DNA of 64,000 nucleotides from Propionibacteriaceae bacterium (GTDB taxonomy: Bacteria; Actinomycetota; Actinomycetes; Propionibacteriales; Propionibacteriaceae): positions 1 to 64,000 of the forward strand of contig JAITVK010000015.1 in assembly GCA_031285845.1 (NCBI GenBank), in the 5' to 3' direction. The first letter of the stretch is position 1. Each line of letters begins with the position of its first letter. Under the pieces are notes generated by a model that worked only from the letters and a program-made list of their open reading frames with translations, did no database searches and was not told the origin of the DNA. Of this stretch, positions 1 to 7,893 are shown piece by piece. Made by a program: the position numbers and the translations under genes.

Positions 1-23
1 AGGGTCAGGATTCTTCGCCTCAT
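1..23 (-). CDS. 5' end of a reverse-strand gene running off the left edge
   Basis: On the reverse strand a strong ribosome binding site (AAGGAGG, complement of 29-35) lies five bases before an ATG at 23-21. The visible codons read M-R-R-R-I-L-T, a basic start like that of a signal peptide or membrane protein. Only seven codons are in the window, so the product cannot be named. It diverges from the AbrB-type gene at 222; the roughly 190 bases between them would hold both promoters. Confidence 0.5.
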
Positions 24-209
24 CTGTCCTCCTTGCTCGGTGACATCATCGGACACTAGTCCACCAGAACACAAGACCCCCAGGCCAGTTATCCACAAGA
101 ATTCACCAAAAACCTTGACCAGCAGGATTCGGTCCTCCTCGCGATGTCCACTGCGATGTCCACTCCAACTCGCGCCTGACGCCAATCGAAACCCCTCGTC
201 TGATCGATG

Positions 210-215
210 TACGCT
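210..215 (+). promoter_or_regulatory. -10 element for a leaderless AbrB-type gene
   Basis: TACGCT (TANNNT) ends six bases before the ATG at 222, so transcription would begin at or next to the start codon. No ribosome binding site precedes this ATG or the alternative ATG at 207. No clear -35 box is visible. Confidence 0.5.
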
Positions 216-221
216 ATCACT

Positions 222-488
222 ATGAATGAGACCTCGGTGATGGCCGTCGACGCGCGTGGTCGCGTCGTCCTGCCGCGTGCGATTCGTCACCTGATGGGGA
301 TCACTCCCGGTGACCGCCTCGCCGCATTCGGCACTAAAGAGGGCGTCGTCATCATGACGATGCCTCAACTTGAGGCGAGGTTGGCCGCGATCCAGCCTCA
401 GCCCACGATCAACCTGCTCGGCGATCGGCCCGCCGACCCGATCGGGTCAACGTCCAGTGCCGACTCCAGACACGTCGGTCCCAGCTGA
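222..488 (+). CDS. AbrB/MazE/SpoVT-type DNA-binding protein
   Basis: An 88-residue protein. Residues about 7-50 form a swapped-hairpin AbrB fold, with the typical V-D-A-R-G-R-V-V-L-P start and a P-G-D-R-L turn. The C-terminal 35 residues are Pro/Ser-rich and probably disordered. Such proteins bind DNA as dimers, either as antitoxins or as stand-alone regulators. No PIN, MazF or other toxin gene adjoins it; the next gene is a convergent ROK repressor. It is therefore an orphan regulator or the remnant of a toxin-antitoxin pair. The start at 222 is preferred over 207 because of the leaderless-type -10. Target unknown. Confidence 0.75.
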   Translation: MNETSVMAVDARGRVVLPRAIRHLMGITPGDRLAAFGTKEGVVIMTMPQLEARLAAIQPQPTINLLGDRPADPIGSTSSADSRHVGPS

Positions 489-546
489 GCGCCGCGCCGA
501 CCGGCGACCGACGCGCACTGCCCTTGCGCGCCGGCGTCCGCCGACT

Positions 547-1914
547 TCACCGCTGCCACAGTGGCGAGCGCGGATCAGCCACGGCGTGATCGAGCACGGC
601 CAGTGCTGCTCCAGTGGCGGAGGCGAACGGCCCGGCGTTTGACGCGGTGATCTCCAACTCCGCCGTCATCCAGCGCAAGGACAACACGCGGGTGGTGATC
701 TGGCTGGACAACTCTTCGGCCAACACCCGGCGCAGGGGCGCGAAAGTGCCGCCGAGGACGATACGGGCGACATCGACCAAGTTGATGCAGTTGGCTAGCG
801 CGATGCCTAAAGCTTCAGCCGCCTGTTCGACCGCGGAGCGCGCGGCTGGTTGGTCGCGGTTCCAGGCGTCGAGCAGGTCGGCGATCGAACAGTGGGGGTC
901 CAAGTTGGCGTTGGCCAGCATCGACCGCTTTCCGGCGTAGGTCTCCAGGCAGCCGCTGGCTCCGCAAGCGCAAGTCGGACCGTCGGGATCGATGACAATG
1001 TGCCCGATCTCACCGGCCCAGCCATGTGAACCGCGAAAAACCTGCCCGTCGACGACGATGGCCGCGCCGATGCCGGTCTGGCCAGACACGTAGATGAACG
1101 ACTCGTCGCGATGACGTCCCAATTGGGTACGAGCGGCCAGATTGGCCTCATTGCCGACCCGTAGACGCTCGACCAGAACTGCGGTCATGAGGTCGGTCAC
1201 CTCGGGCCGCGCGCCCGCGATGGTGTGGTCGGCGACGGTCTGGTCGAGCACAGGATCTCCGGCCCCAACCCCGCCCGTCTCAGCCAATCTGCGGCATGCC
1301 TGGGCCATCTGCCCTCGTACGTCGACGTCTCTCCAGCCCAGGTTCGGCGCCAACCGTAACGGACCACCGGGGTGGTCGGCGATTCCCGGCAGTGCCAAGC
1401 AGGCGTCGAGGACGCGAACATCCCGGTCGAGCAGTCGGGCGATCAGGTGGTACGCCAAGCAGGCCACCGCCGCGAAGGCCGTCTCGGGCTCCGACTGTCG
1501 CAGATCCACCTGCTCGAACGCCTCGTCGATGATCTCCCCGGTCAAGTCGACGGCTCGTACTCCCAAGAAGTCGACGTTGATCTCCAACCCCAACCCGGCC
1601 ATAGTGCCCGAGGCGATGGCCAGCGGAATCGCCGGACGTCCAGCCTGCAGGGTGGGCGCGGGCGGCAACTCGGTCACCATCCCCGAGTCGATCAGGGTGG
1701 ACACCAGCGAAGACACCGTCGCTTTGGTCAAGCCAGTCTGGTCGGCCACATCGGCTCGCGACGGGGGAGTCTCGGGCGCGGCGGCGGCGATGCGGGAGAA
1801 CACCAAGCGCAGGTTGTTCTCGCGCAACGAGCGCTGTCCGGCGGCAGTCAGCGTCCCGGCGGGGGTCCTGGGTCGCCTCGACCGGGTGACGCGGTCTCGC
1901 CTGGGCTCGTTCAT
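547..1914 (-). CDS. xylR: ROK-family transcriptional repressor, probably of xylose genes
   Basis: A 455-residue ROK protein. A winged helix-turn-helix lies at about 22-85 ([17 protein letters not shown]). The sugar-kinase-like domain has the G-E-I-G-H sequence and the zinc-binding [10 protein letters not shown] motif. ROK repressors of this type (XylR, NagC) release DNA when sugar binds. It diverges from xylA with only 146 bases between start codons, the classic XylR arrangement, so xylose-responsive control of xylA-xylB is the likely job. An insertion of about 20 residues before the [11 protein letters not shown] segment looks less conserved. The XylR name rests on context. Confidence 0.85.
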   Translation of the reverse strand: MNEPRRDRVTRSRRPRTPAGTLTAAGQRSLRENNLRLVFSRIAAAAPETPPSRADVADQTGLTKATVSSLVSTLIDSGMVTELPPAPTLQAGRPAIPLAIASGTMAGLGLEINVDFLGVRAVDLTGEIIDEAFEQVDLRQSEPETAFAAVACLAYHLIARLLDRDVRVLDACLALPGIADHPGGPLRLAPNLGWRDVDVRGQMAQACRRLAETGGVGAGDPVLDQTVADHTIAGARPEVTDLMTAVLVERLRVGNEANLAARTQLGRHRDESFIYVSGQTGIGAAIVVDGQVFRGSHGWAGEIGHIVIDPDGPTCACGASGCLETYAGKRSMLANANLDPHCSIADLLDAWNRDQPAARSAVEQAAEALGIALANCINLVDVARIVLGGTFAPLRRVLAEELSSQITTRVLSLRWMTAELEITASNAGPFASATGAALAVLDHAVADPRSPLWQR

Positions 1915-1920
1915 GCTGGC

Positions 1921-1926
1921 AGCCTA
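1921..1926 (-). promoter_or_regulatory. -10 element for leaderless ROK repressor gene
   Basis: TAGGCT on the reverse strand ends six bases before the ATG at 1914. No Shine-Dalgarno sequence precedes that ATG, so a leaderless transcript is likely. Confidence 0.5.
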
Positions 1927-1963
1927 GCCCAAACTCGACATGCGAAGAAACGCCGACAGATAC

Positions 1964-2007
1964 TTGCAAACCGTGTTGTGAGGCAATATGTTTATCGGGA
2001 GAACTAA
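1964..2007 (+). promoter_or_regulatory. xylA promoter and candidate XylR operator
   Basis: TTGCAA (1964-1969) and TATGTT (1987-1992) are spaced by 17 bases, a good sigma-70-type promoter facing xylA. AACTAA at 2002-2007, just after the expected transcription start, matches one half of the TTAGTT-N-AACTAA type of XylR operator known from Gram-positive bacteria; the other half is not obvious. A small G5/C5 hairpin (2009-2025) follows in the leader before the AAGGAG ribosome binding site. Confidence 0.45.
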
Positions 2008-2060
2008 TGGGGGTCTCAAGCCCCCGACGCCTAAATGTCAGCCTAAGGAGGCTATCGCTC

Positions 2061-3254
2061 ATGTCTATTCCAACACCCACCCGCGAGGATCATTTCTCCT
2101 TCGGAATGTGGACGGTGAACTGGCCGGCTCAAGACCAGTTCGGGTCGGCCACCCGAGCGGTGATGGATCCGGTCCACATCGTCCACAAGTTGTCGGAGAT
2201 CGGAGCCTGGGGCATCACCTTCCACGATGATGATCTGGTTCCTTTCGGGTCGACCGACGCCGAGCGCGACAAGATCATCGCCTCGTTCAAGAAGGCTCTG
2301 GATGACACCGGCATCGTCTGCGAGATGGTGACGACCAACACCTTCTCCCACCCGCTATTCAAAGACGGCGCGTTCACGTCCAACGATCGTCGGGTTCGTC
2401 GCTACGGCCTGCGCAAGGTCCTGCGCAATGTCGACTTGGCCGCGTACCTCGGAGCCACCACCTTCGTCATGTGGGGCGGGCGCGAAGGCGCTGAATACGA
2501 CACCTCCAAAGATTACAAGGCCGCTTTGGATCGCTACGCCGAAGGCCTCGACACCGTCGCCGGCTACATCAAGTCGAAGGGGTACGACCTGCGGATCGGT
2601 CTGGAGCCGAAGCCGAACGAGCCTCGTGGTGACATCCTGTTGCCGACGGTCGGCCATGCGATCGCCTTCATCGACCGGCTGGACAACTCCGACATCGTCG
2701 GGCTCAATCCTGAGGTTGGCCACGAGCAGATGGCCTGTCTCAACTACACGGTCGGCATCGCCCAGGCTCTGTGGTGCGACAAGCTGTTCCACATCGATCT
2801 GAACGGTCAGAAGTCGATCAAGTACGATCAGGATCTGGTGTTCGGTCACGGCGATTTGATGAGCGCTTTCGGCACAGTCGACCTGATTGAGAACGGCTTC
2901 CCCAACGGCGGTCCGATGTACACCGGCGCGCGTCACTTCGACTACAAGCCGTCACGGACCGAAGACGAGCAGGGCGTGTGGGATTCAGCGAAGGCCAACA
3001 TGACGATGTACCTGTTGCTGCGTGAGCGCGCTCGCGCTTTCCGTGCCGACTCCGAGGTTCAGGATCTGCTGAAGTCCGCTGGAGTCATCGGTCTGGCCGA
3101 GCCGACGTTGGCCGCTAGTGAGACGGTCGAGTCCTTCATGGCTGATCGCTCCACGTTTGAAGACGTCGATCCGGATCAGCTGGCTGAGCGCGGCTATGGC
3201 TTCGTGCGCCTGAACCAGATCGCCACCGAGTACCTGCTCGGCGCGCGGCTCTGA
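2061..3254 (+). CDS. xylA: Xylose isomerase
   Basis: Interconverts D-xylose and D-xylulose in the cytoplasm. The protein has 397 residues, the size of the actinobacterial class (about 390). It carries the catalytic His in F-H-D-D-D-L (about residue 55), the metal-site E-P-K-P-N-E-P segment and the F-H-I-D-L-N-G-Q block with the downstream [11 protein letters not shown]. The ATG at 2061 is chosen because AAGGAG lies 10 bases upstream; the in-frame codon at 2007 would add 18 residues unlike the family. It is divergent from the ROK repressor and followed by a strong hairpin, then xylB. Confidence 0.96.
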   Translation: MSIPTPTREDHFSFGMWTVNWPAQDQFGSATRAVMDPVHIVHKLSEIGAWGITFHDDDLVPFGSTDAERDKIIASFKKALDDTGIVCEMVTTNTFSHPLFKDGAFTSNDRRVRRYGLRKVLRNVDLAAYLGATTFVMWGGREGAEYDTSKDYKAALDRYAEGLDTVAGYIKSKGYDLRIGLEPKPNEPRGDILLPTVGHAIAFIDRLDNSDIVGLNPEVGHEQMACLNYTVGIAQALWCDKLFHIDLNGQKSIKYDQDLVFGHGDLMSAFGTVDLIENGFPNGGPMYTGARHFDYKPSRTEDEQGVWDSAKANMTMYLLLRERARAFRADSEVQDLLKSAGVIGLAEPTLAASETVESFMADRSTFEDVDPDQLAERGYGFVRLNQIATEYLLGARL

Positions 3255-3353
3255 TCCACGGGTTCGACGCCGGGGGAATCGATGAGTGATCATCGTCGGT
3301 TCCCTAGTCGCTGAACTCTTCATTCTGGCGCGCTCGTCCACTCGAGTTCGCCT

Positions 3354-3397
3354 GATGGCCGATCTCTGAGATTCCACCCTCAGGGATCGGCCATCAC
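3354..3397 (+). terminator. Strong stem-loop between xylA and xylB
   Basis: Arms 3355-3371 and 3380-3396 pair over 17 bp with one G-U, plus a T-A pair at 3354/3397, around an eight-base loop. There is no U-tract, as is common for actinobacterial terminators. It would reduce xylB expression relative to xylA or stabilise the xylA message. The loop is complementary to 3413-3420. Confidence 0.65.
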
Positions 3398-3499
3398 CAC
3401 ACCCGACGGGCGTGGAATCCACCCTTGGGTCCACCGGATGCTCTGATCGGCAGTCCGGCTGGCCGAACACTCACATCGGACACTTCACAGGAGTAAGAC

Positions 3500-4939
3500 A
3501 TGGCATTGGTCGCGGGGATCGACACATCCACTCAGTCATGCAAGGTGGTCGTACGCGACGCCTTGACCGGGGTCGAGGTGCGCGCTGGCCGTGCCACCCA
3601 CCCCGACGGCACTCAGATCCATCCCGATCACTGGTGGCAGGCCTACCAGTCGGCAGTCGAGCAGGTCGGGGGTCTCGACGACGTCGAGGCGTTGGCGGTC
3701 GGCGGTCAGCAGCATGGCATGGTGGTGTTGGATGAGGCCGGTGAAGTCATTCGGCCGGCCATGCTGTGGAACGACACGTCCTCGGCGGAGTCTGCCGAAG
3801 ACCTGATCATGGAACGCGGCGACGGTGATCGCGAGCGCGGGGCCCAGTTCTGGGCTGACACCTGTGGGTCTGTTCTGGTCGCCTCGCTGACGATCACCAA
3901 GCTGCGCTGGTTGCGTGACCACGAGCCTCATAACGCCGCCAAAGTCGCCGCGGTGTGTCTGCCTCACGATTGGCTGAGTTGGCGCGTCGCCGGTCACGGG
4001 CCAATCTCCCAAGGAGGCGATGGTGATCTGTCTGCTTTGTTCACCGACCGTTCAGACGCCTCCGGCACCGGCTATTGGTCGCCGTTCACCAACGACTATG
4101 TCATGGACGCGCTGGAGCAGGCTCTGGGTTCTCGCCCGCTGCTGCCGCGTGTGATCGGCCCCGATCAGATCGGAGCTCACACAAGTTGGGGCGCGCTGAT
4201 TGGTCCTGGTGCCGGCGACAACGCGGCGGCCGCGCTCGGCTTGGGCTTGGTCCCTGGCGATGTCAGTGTCTCATTGGGAACCTCCGGGGTGGTCAGCGCC
4301 ATCAACGCCAACCCGATGGCCGATCCGACGGGATTGGTCAGCGGATTCGCCGACGCCACCGGAGCGTACCTTCCGTTGGCCTGCACTCTCAACGCTTCGC
4401 GCATCATCAACACCGCCACCACGCTGTTGGGTCGCTCGTACGACGAGGTGGCCGAGTTGGCGCTGTCAGCCGCGGCGGGCGCCGACGGGCTGACTTTGGT
4501 GCCGTACTTCGCTGGTGAACGCACTCCGAACAAACCTCACGCCACGGCTTCCCTGATCGGGATGACGATCGACAACTGCACCCAGGCCAATTTCGCCCGG
4601 GCCTTCGTCGAAGGGCTGCTCTGCTGTCAAGCCGACGGATTGGACGCGATGGTCGCCCGTGGAGTGGATCCGCAGCGTATCTTCCTAATCGGCGGCGGCG
4701 CGAAATCTCCGGCCACCCGTCAGATCGCACCCTCGGTGTTCGGTCATGCCGTTGTCGTCCCGCCCGATGGCGAGTACGTCGCGGTCGGGGCCGCCAGGCA
4801 AGCCGCTTGGGTCCTGTCCGGTCGTCCGAACCCACCGGTGTGGCCATTGGAAGGCTCGGTCACGTTCACTGGCGAGCCCGAGCCGCGGATTCGCCAGCAG
4901 TACGCAGCGGTGCGCGAGTTGACTTACCCGAGTCACTGA
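3500..4939 (+). CDS. xylB: Xylulokinase (FGGY family)
   Basis: Phosphorylates D-xylulose to xylulose 5-phosphate with ATP. The 479-residue FGGY kinase starts with the phosphate-binding [10 protein letters not shown] motif. It has the Q-Q-H-G-M substrate segment at about 73-77, the catalytic Asp in G-A-G-D-N-A-A-A (about residue 239) and the second ATP-site block L-I-G-G-G-A-K-S. An AGGAG ribosome binding site precedes the ATG at 3500. It lies 245 bases after xylA, separated by the stem-loop. Its product feeds the phosphoketolase encoded at 7894. No xylose transporter is visible in the window. Confidence 0.93.
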   Translation: MALVAGIDTSTQSCKVVVRDALTGVEVRAGRATHPDGTQIHPDHWWQAYQSAVEQVGGLDDVEALAVGGQQHGMVVLDEAGEVIRPAMLWNDTSSAESAEDLIMERGDGDRERGAQFWADTCGSVLVASLTITKLRWLRDHEPHNAAKVAAVCLPHDWLSWRVAGHGPISQGGDGDLSALFTDRSDASGTGYWSPFTNDYVMDALEQALGSRPLLPRVIGPDQIGAHTSWGALIGPGAGDNAAAALGLGLVPGDVSVSLGTSGVVSAINANPMADPTGLVSGFADATGAYLPLACTLNASRIINTATTLLGRSYDEVAELALSAAAGADGLTLVPYFAGERTPNKPHATASLIGMTIDNCTQANFARAFVEGLLCCQADGLDAMVARGVDPQRIFLIGGGAKSPATRQIAPSVFGHAVVVPPDGEYVAVGAARQAAWVLSGRPNPPVWPLEGSVTFTGEPEPRIRQQYAAVRELTYPSH

Positions 4940-5150
4940 GCTGACGTCCCGCTGATTGAGTCGTACGGCCAGTGTGGCGGGCAGTCATCGGTGGCCTGAC
5001 GAAATCGGGACACACCCCGGCGAAATGTTAGCTTTCTGGATGAGTGTGGAATAATGGGTCGAAGTTGAGTCATATCCTGTGACTCGCCAGCCTGGCAGGC
5101 TAGACCGCGACCTTCTGTGTTTGGACCGCGGCGTCGGTGGGGCTGATCGA

Positions 5151-5177
5151 TAGGCTTATTGCGCGGTTTCGCCGCGC
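5151..5177 (+). promoter_or_regulatory. Candidate rne promoter and 5' leader hairpin
   Basis: TAGGCT (5151-5156) fits an actinobacterial -10 box. The expected transcript would begin inside or beside a perfect 6-bp hairpin, GCGCGG (5161-5166) and CCGCGC (5172-5177), before the GAGAAGGAG ribosome binding site. A structured 5' end is notable on a message for RNase E, which is autoregulated through its leader in enterobacteria; a parallel here is inference. A second possible -10 (AATAAT, 5050-5055) lies upstream. The rest of the 274-base gap shows nothing else. Confidence 0.35.
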
Positions 5178-5213
5178 CAGCGGCGCCGGGTCATCCGGTG
5201 AGAAGGAGCACAC

Positions 5214-7814
5214 ATGCTCGATGAAACTGACAACCACAACGAATCAACACCTGAGGTGACCCCGTCGACGCCAGCGTCAGACTCGGCTGTCCCTACCCGG
5301 ACACGAACCACGCGCAGTCGGCGATCCACTAAGGCTCAACCGGCCAATGCCGAGTCCACGCCAGCGGCCGACTCGACTGTCGAGTCGGTCAGCGACCCCG
5401 CGACTGCCACTGCGGCTTCGCCTGAGTCGACCCAGGCGGGTGACGCTCCAGAAGGGGGCGCTCAGGGTTCCTCTTTCGCGCCTAAGGGGCGCACCCGCAA
5501 GGCTCCGACTCGCAGGCGCACCGCCGCGGCCGGAACCGATGCCACCCCCCAAGCCGATTCCGCTGCGGCCGCGTCATCCGCGCCGACGGCCAACGTCGCT
5601 TTGGACGCTCCGACTCCGGTGAGCGAAGCTCCCGTGGCACAGTCCGCGCCCTCCAGTGAGACGGTTTCGGCTCATGACGTGTCCTCCGATCAGTCTTCCG
5701 TCGAGCCAGCCGCGGCCGAGCCGCCGGTCAAGGCCACGCGTTCGCGCCGCGGTCGCACGCCTCGACTGCTGGCTTCGGCCCAACTGGTTTCTGAGACCGC
5801 TGCGCCGGCCGCCGAGGTCGTCGATGTCGTTCAGGCCTCCGGCGTGGAGCAGGTCGACCAGGTTGAGAGGGGTCAGGCCACCGAGACCACGGCCACTGAG
5901 ACCACTGACGGCTCGCCAGATCCTATCGGCGAGGCGCTGACCGCTTTGGGTCGTTCCCGTCGTGGTCGTACTCCTCGGGCGACGCGGGTCGTGGTCGAAG
6001 AGACCTCTGAAGGCGCTTTGGACTCCTTGGTCCAAGCCATCGCCAGTTCGATCGACCCTGATGAGGACGATGACGAGTCCGAGGACGCCCCGTCTCGTCG
6101 GCGTCGCCGTCGTCGTGGCGGGCGCAAGCGTCATCGCGAAGCGACAGAGGTGGCCGAAGACGGCGAAACCGAAGCGACCACAACCGAAGAAGACACTCCG
6201 AGTCAAGACGGTGACGAGGATCCGTCCGAGGATCAGGGGCGCAGGCGCAGGCGCAGGCGTCGTCGTCGCGGCGAGGATGTCGAGGATGGCGACGATCAAG
6301 ACGCGGAGGTCGTGGTCAAGGTCCGCGAACCGCGTTCATCGAAGTCCAAGTCGACCGACATCATCGGTATCGACGGATCGACTCGTTTGGAAGCCAAGAA
6401 GCAGCGTCGTCGTGAAGGGCGGGCGGCTTCGCGTCAGCGCGCGCCCATCTTGTCTGAGGCCGAGTTCTTGGCTCGCCGCGAGGCGGTCGAGCGCAAGATG
6501 CTCATCCGTCAGAAAGCCGAGTACTCGCAGATCGCCGTGATCGAAGACGGCGTTTTGGTCGAGCACTACGTCGACCGGGCTTCAGCCACGTCGTTGATTG
6601 GCAATATCTATCTCGGCAAGGTGCAAAACGTCCTGCCAGGAATGGAAGCAGCCTTCATCGACATCGGACGTGGACGCAACGCTGTGCTTTACGCTGGCGA
6701 AGTCGACTGGGACTCCTTCGGTGAGAAGGGGCAGAACCGCAAGATTGAGGACGTGTTCTCGGCTGGGCAATTGGCCGTGGTCCAGGTGTCCAAAGATCCG
6801 GTCGGGGCCAAGGGCGCGCGGTTGACTTCTCACATCTCCATCCCCGGCCGCTACGTCGTGTACGCCCCGAAGGGTCACATCTCGGGCATTTCGCGCAAAC
6901 TCAGTGAGACCGAGCGCAACCGGTTGAAGTCGATTCTGGACACCCTGGTCGACGACGCCGCGACGGTGGTCATCCGTACGGCCGCTGAAGGAGCGACCGA
7001 GGACGAGTTGGTCCATGACGTCAATCGTCTCAAGGCCCAATGGGAGGTCATCGAGAAAAAGTCGACCGGCAAGCAGGCTCCGCAGCTGCTCTACGCCGAA
7101 CCGGATCTGACGATGCGGATCGTGCGTGACCTGTTCACCGGTGATTTCGCTTCGCTCATCGTCGACGGCAACGGTGGCATGGAGGACGCGTACGAGACGG
7201 TCGAGGCGTACGTCCAACATGTCGCGCCCCATCTGGCCGATCGGATCCAGCGTTGGGATCATGACAACAGCGGCGACCTGTTCGCTCAGAATCGAATCGA
7301 CGAGCAGATCGCGAAAGCTCTGGATCGTAAGGTCCATTTGCCCTCGGGCGGCTCGCTGGTCATCGACCGGACTGAGGCCATGACGGTCATCGACGTCAAC
7401 ACCGGCAAGTTCACTGGTTCTGGTGGGAACCTGGAAGCCACGGTGACGAGTAACAACCTCGAAGCCGCCGAAGAGATCGTCCGGCAGTTGCGACTGCGTG
7501 ACATCGGCGGGATCATCATCGTCGACTTCATCGACATGGTGTTGCCGTCGAACCGCGAGTTGCTGCTGCGCCGTTTGGTCGAATGTCTGGGTCGAGATCG
7601 CACCCGTCATCAGGTGTCGGAAGTGACCAGCCTGGGCTTGGTCCAGCTGACCCGCAAGAAGGTGGGCACTGGGCTGGCCGAGGCGTTCACCAAGGTCTGC
7701 GAGGTCTGCGGCGGGTTGGGGCACATTCGCTTCGACGAGCCGGTGGACACTCAAGCCCCGGCCGACGGTGGCGAGCGGCATCAGGCTCGTCGCGGTGGTC
7801 GTCGACGCTCCTGA
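5214..7814 (+). CDS. rne: Ribonuclease E/G family endoribonuclease
   Basis: Cuts single-stranded RNA in mRNA decay and rRNA processing. Of 866 residues, the first 400 or so are a low-complexity Ala/Pro/Glu/Arg extension with two Arg-rich patches, one of about ten consecutive arginines, which probably binds RNA or partners. The catalytic core follows: an S1 RNA-binding segment (about 445-540), then the DNase-I-like half with D-V-N-T-G-K-F and I-I-I-V-D-F-I-D-M, which supply the two metal-binding Asp residues. The zinc-link cysteines (C-E-V-C-G-G) are near the C-terminus. The extension is N-terminal, the usual actinobacterial layout, rather than C-terminal as in E. coli. It lies between xylB and xfp. 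Confidence 0.93.
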   Translation: MLDETDNHNESTPEVTPSTPASDSAVPTRTRTTRSRRSTKAQPANAESTPAADSTVESVSDPATATAASPESTQAGDAPEGGAQGSSFAPKGRTRKAPTRRRTAAAGTDATPQADSAAAASSAPTANVALDAPTPVSEAPVAQSAPSSETVSAHDVSSDQSSVEPAAAEPPVKATRSRRGRTPRLLASAQLVSETAAPAAEVVDVVQASGVEQVDQVERGQATETTATETTDGSPDPIGEALTALGRSRRGRTPRATRVVVEETSEGALDSLVQAIASSIDPDEDDDESEDAPSRRRRRRRGGRKRHREATEVAEDGETEATTTEEDTPSQDGDEDPSEDQGRRRRRRRRRRGEDVEDGDDQDAEVVVKVREPRSSKSKSTDIIGIDGSTRLEAKKQRRREGRAASRQRAPILSEAEFLARREAVERKMLIRQKAEYSQIAVIEDGVLVEHYVDRASATSLIGNIYLGKVQNVLPGMEAAFIDIGRGRNAVLYAGEVDWDSFGEKGQNRKIEDVFSAGQLAVVQVSKDPVGAKGARLTSHISIPGRYVVYAPKGHISGISRKLSETERNRLKSILDTLVDDAATVVIRTAAEGATEDELVHDVNRLKAQWEVIEKKSTGKQAPQLLYAEPDLTMRIVRDLFTGDFASLIVDGNGGMEDAYETVEAYVQHVAPHLADRIQRWDHDNSGDLFAQNRIDEQIAKALDRKVHLPSGGSLVIDRTEAMTVIDVNTGKFTGSGGNLEATVTSNNLEAAEEIVRQLRLRDIGGIIIVDFIDMVLPSNRELLLRRLVECLGRDRTRHQVSEVTSLGLVQLTRKKVGTGLAEAFTKVCEVCGGLGHIRFDEPVDTQAPADGGERHQARRGGRRRS

Positions 7815-7817
7815 TCA

Positions 7818-7880
7818 CAGACTGACAAGACATCTTCGTTCCATAGTGACGTCGGCGCGTGGAATCACGGGTTCAGTCTG
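7818..7880 (+). terminator. Nested inverted repeats between rne and xfp
   Basis: CAGACTGA (7818-7825) pairs with TCAGTCTG (7873-7880), and inside it TTCCA (7839-7843) pairs with TGGAA (7860-7864). The result is a long interrupted stem-loop that could terminate rne. Its right arm abuts the xfp -10 box, so operator function is an alternative. Confidence 0.35.
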
Positions 7881-7881
7881 A

Positions 7882-7887
7882 TACCGT
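7882..7887 (+). promoter_or_regulatory. -10 element for leaderless xfp
   Basis: TACCGT ends six bases before the xfp ATG at 7894. The intervening GGGGGC is too close to the start to work as a normal ribosome binding site. Confidence 0.45.
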
Positions 7888-7893
7888 GGGGGC

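Noticed and set aside
89-97. TTATCCACA, a perfect DnaA-box sequence
   Set aside because: It is a single copy with no cluster, AT-rich region, dnaA or dnaN nearby, so it is not an origin.
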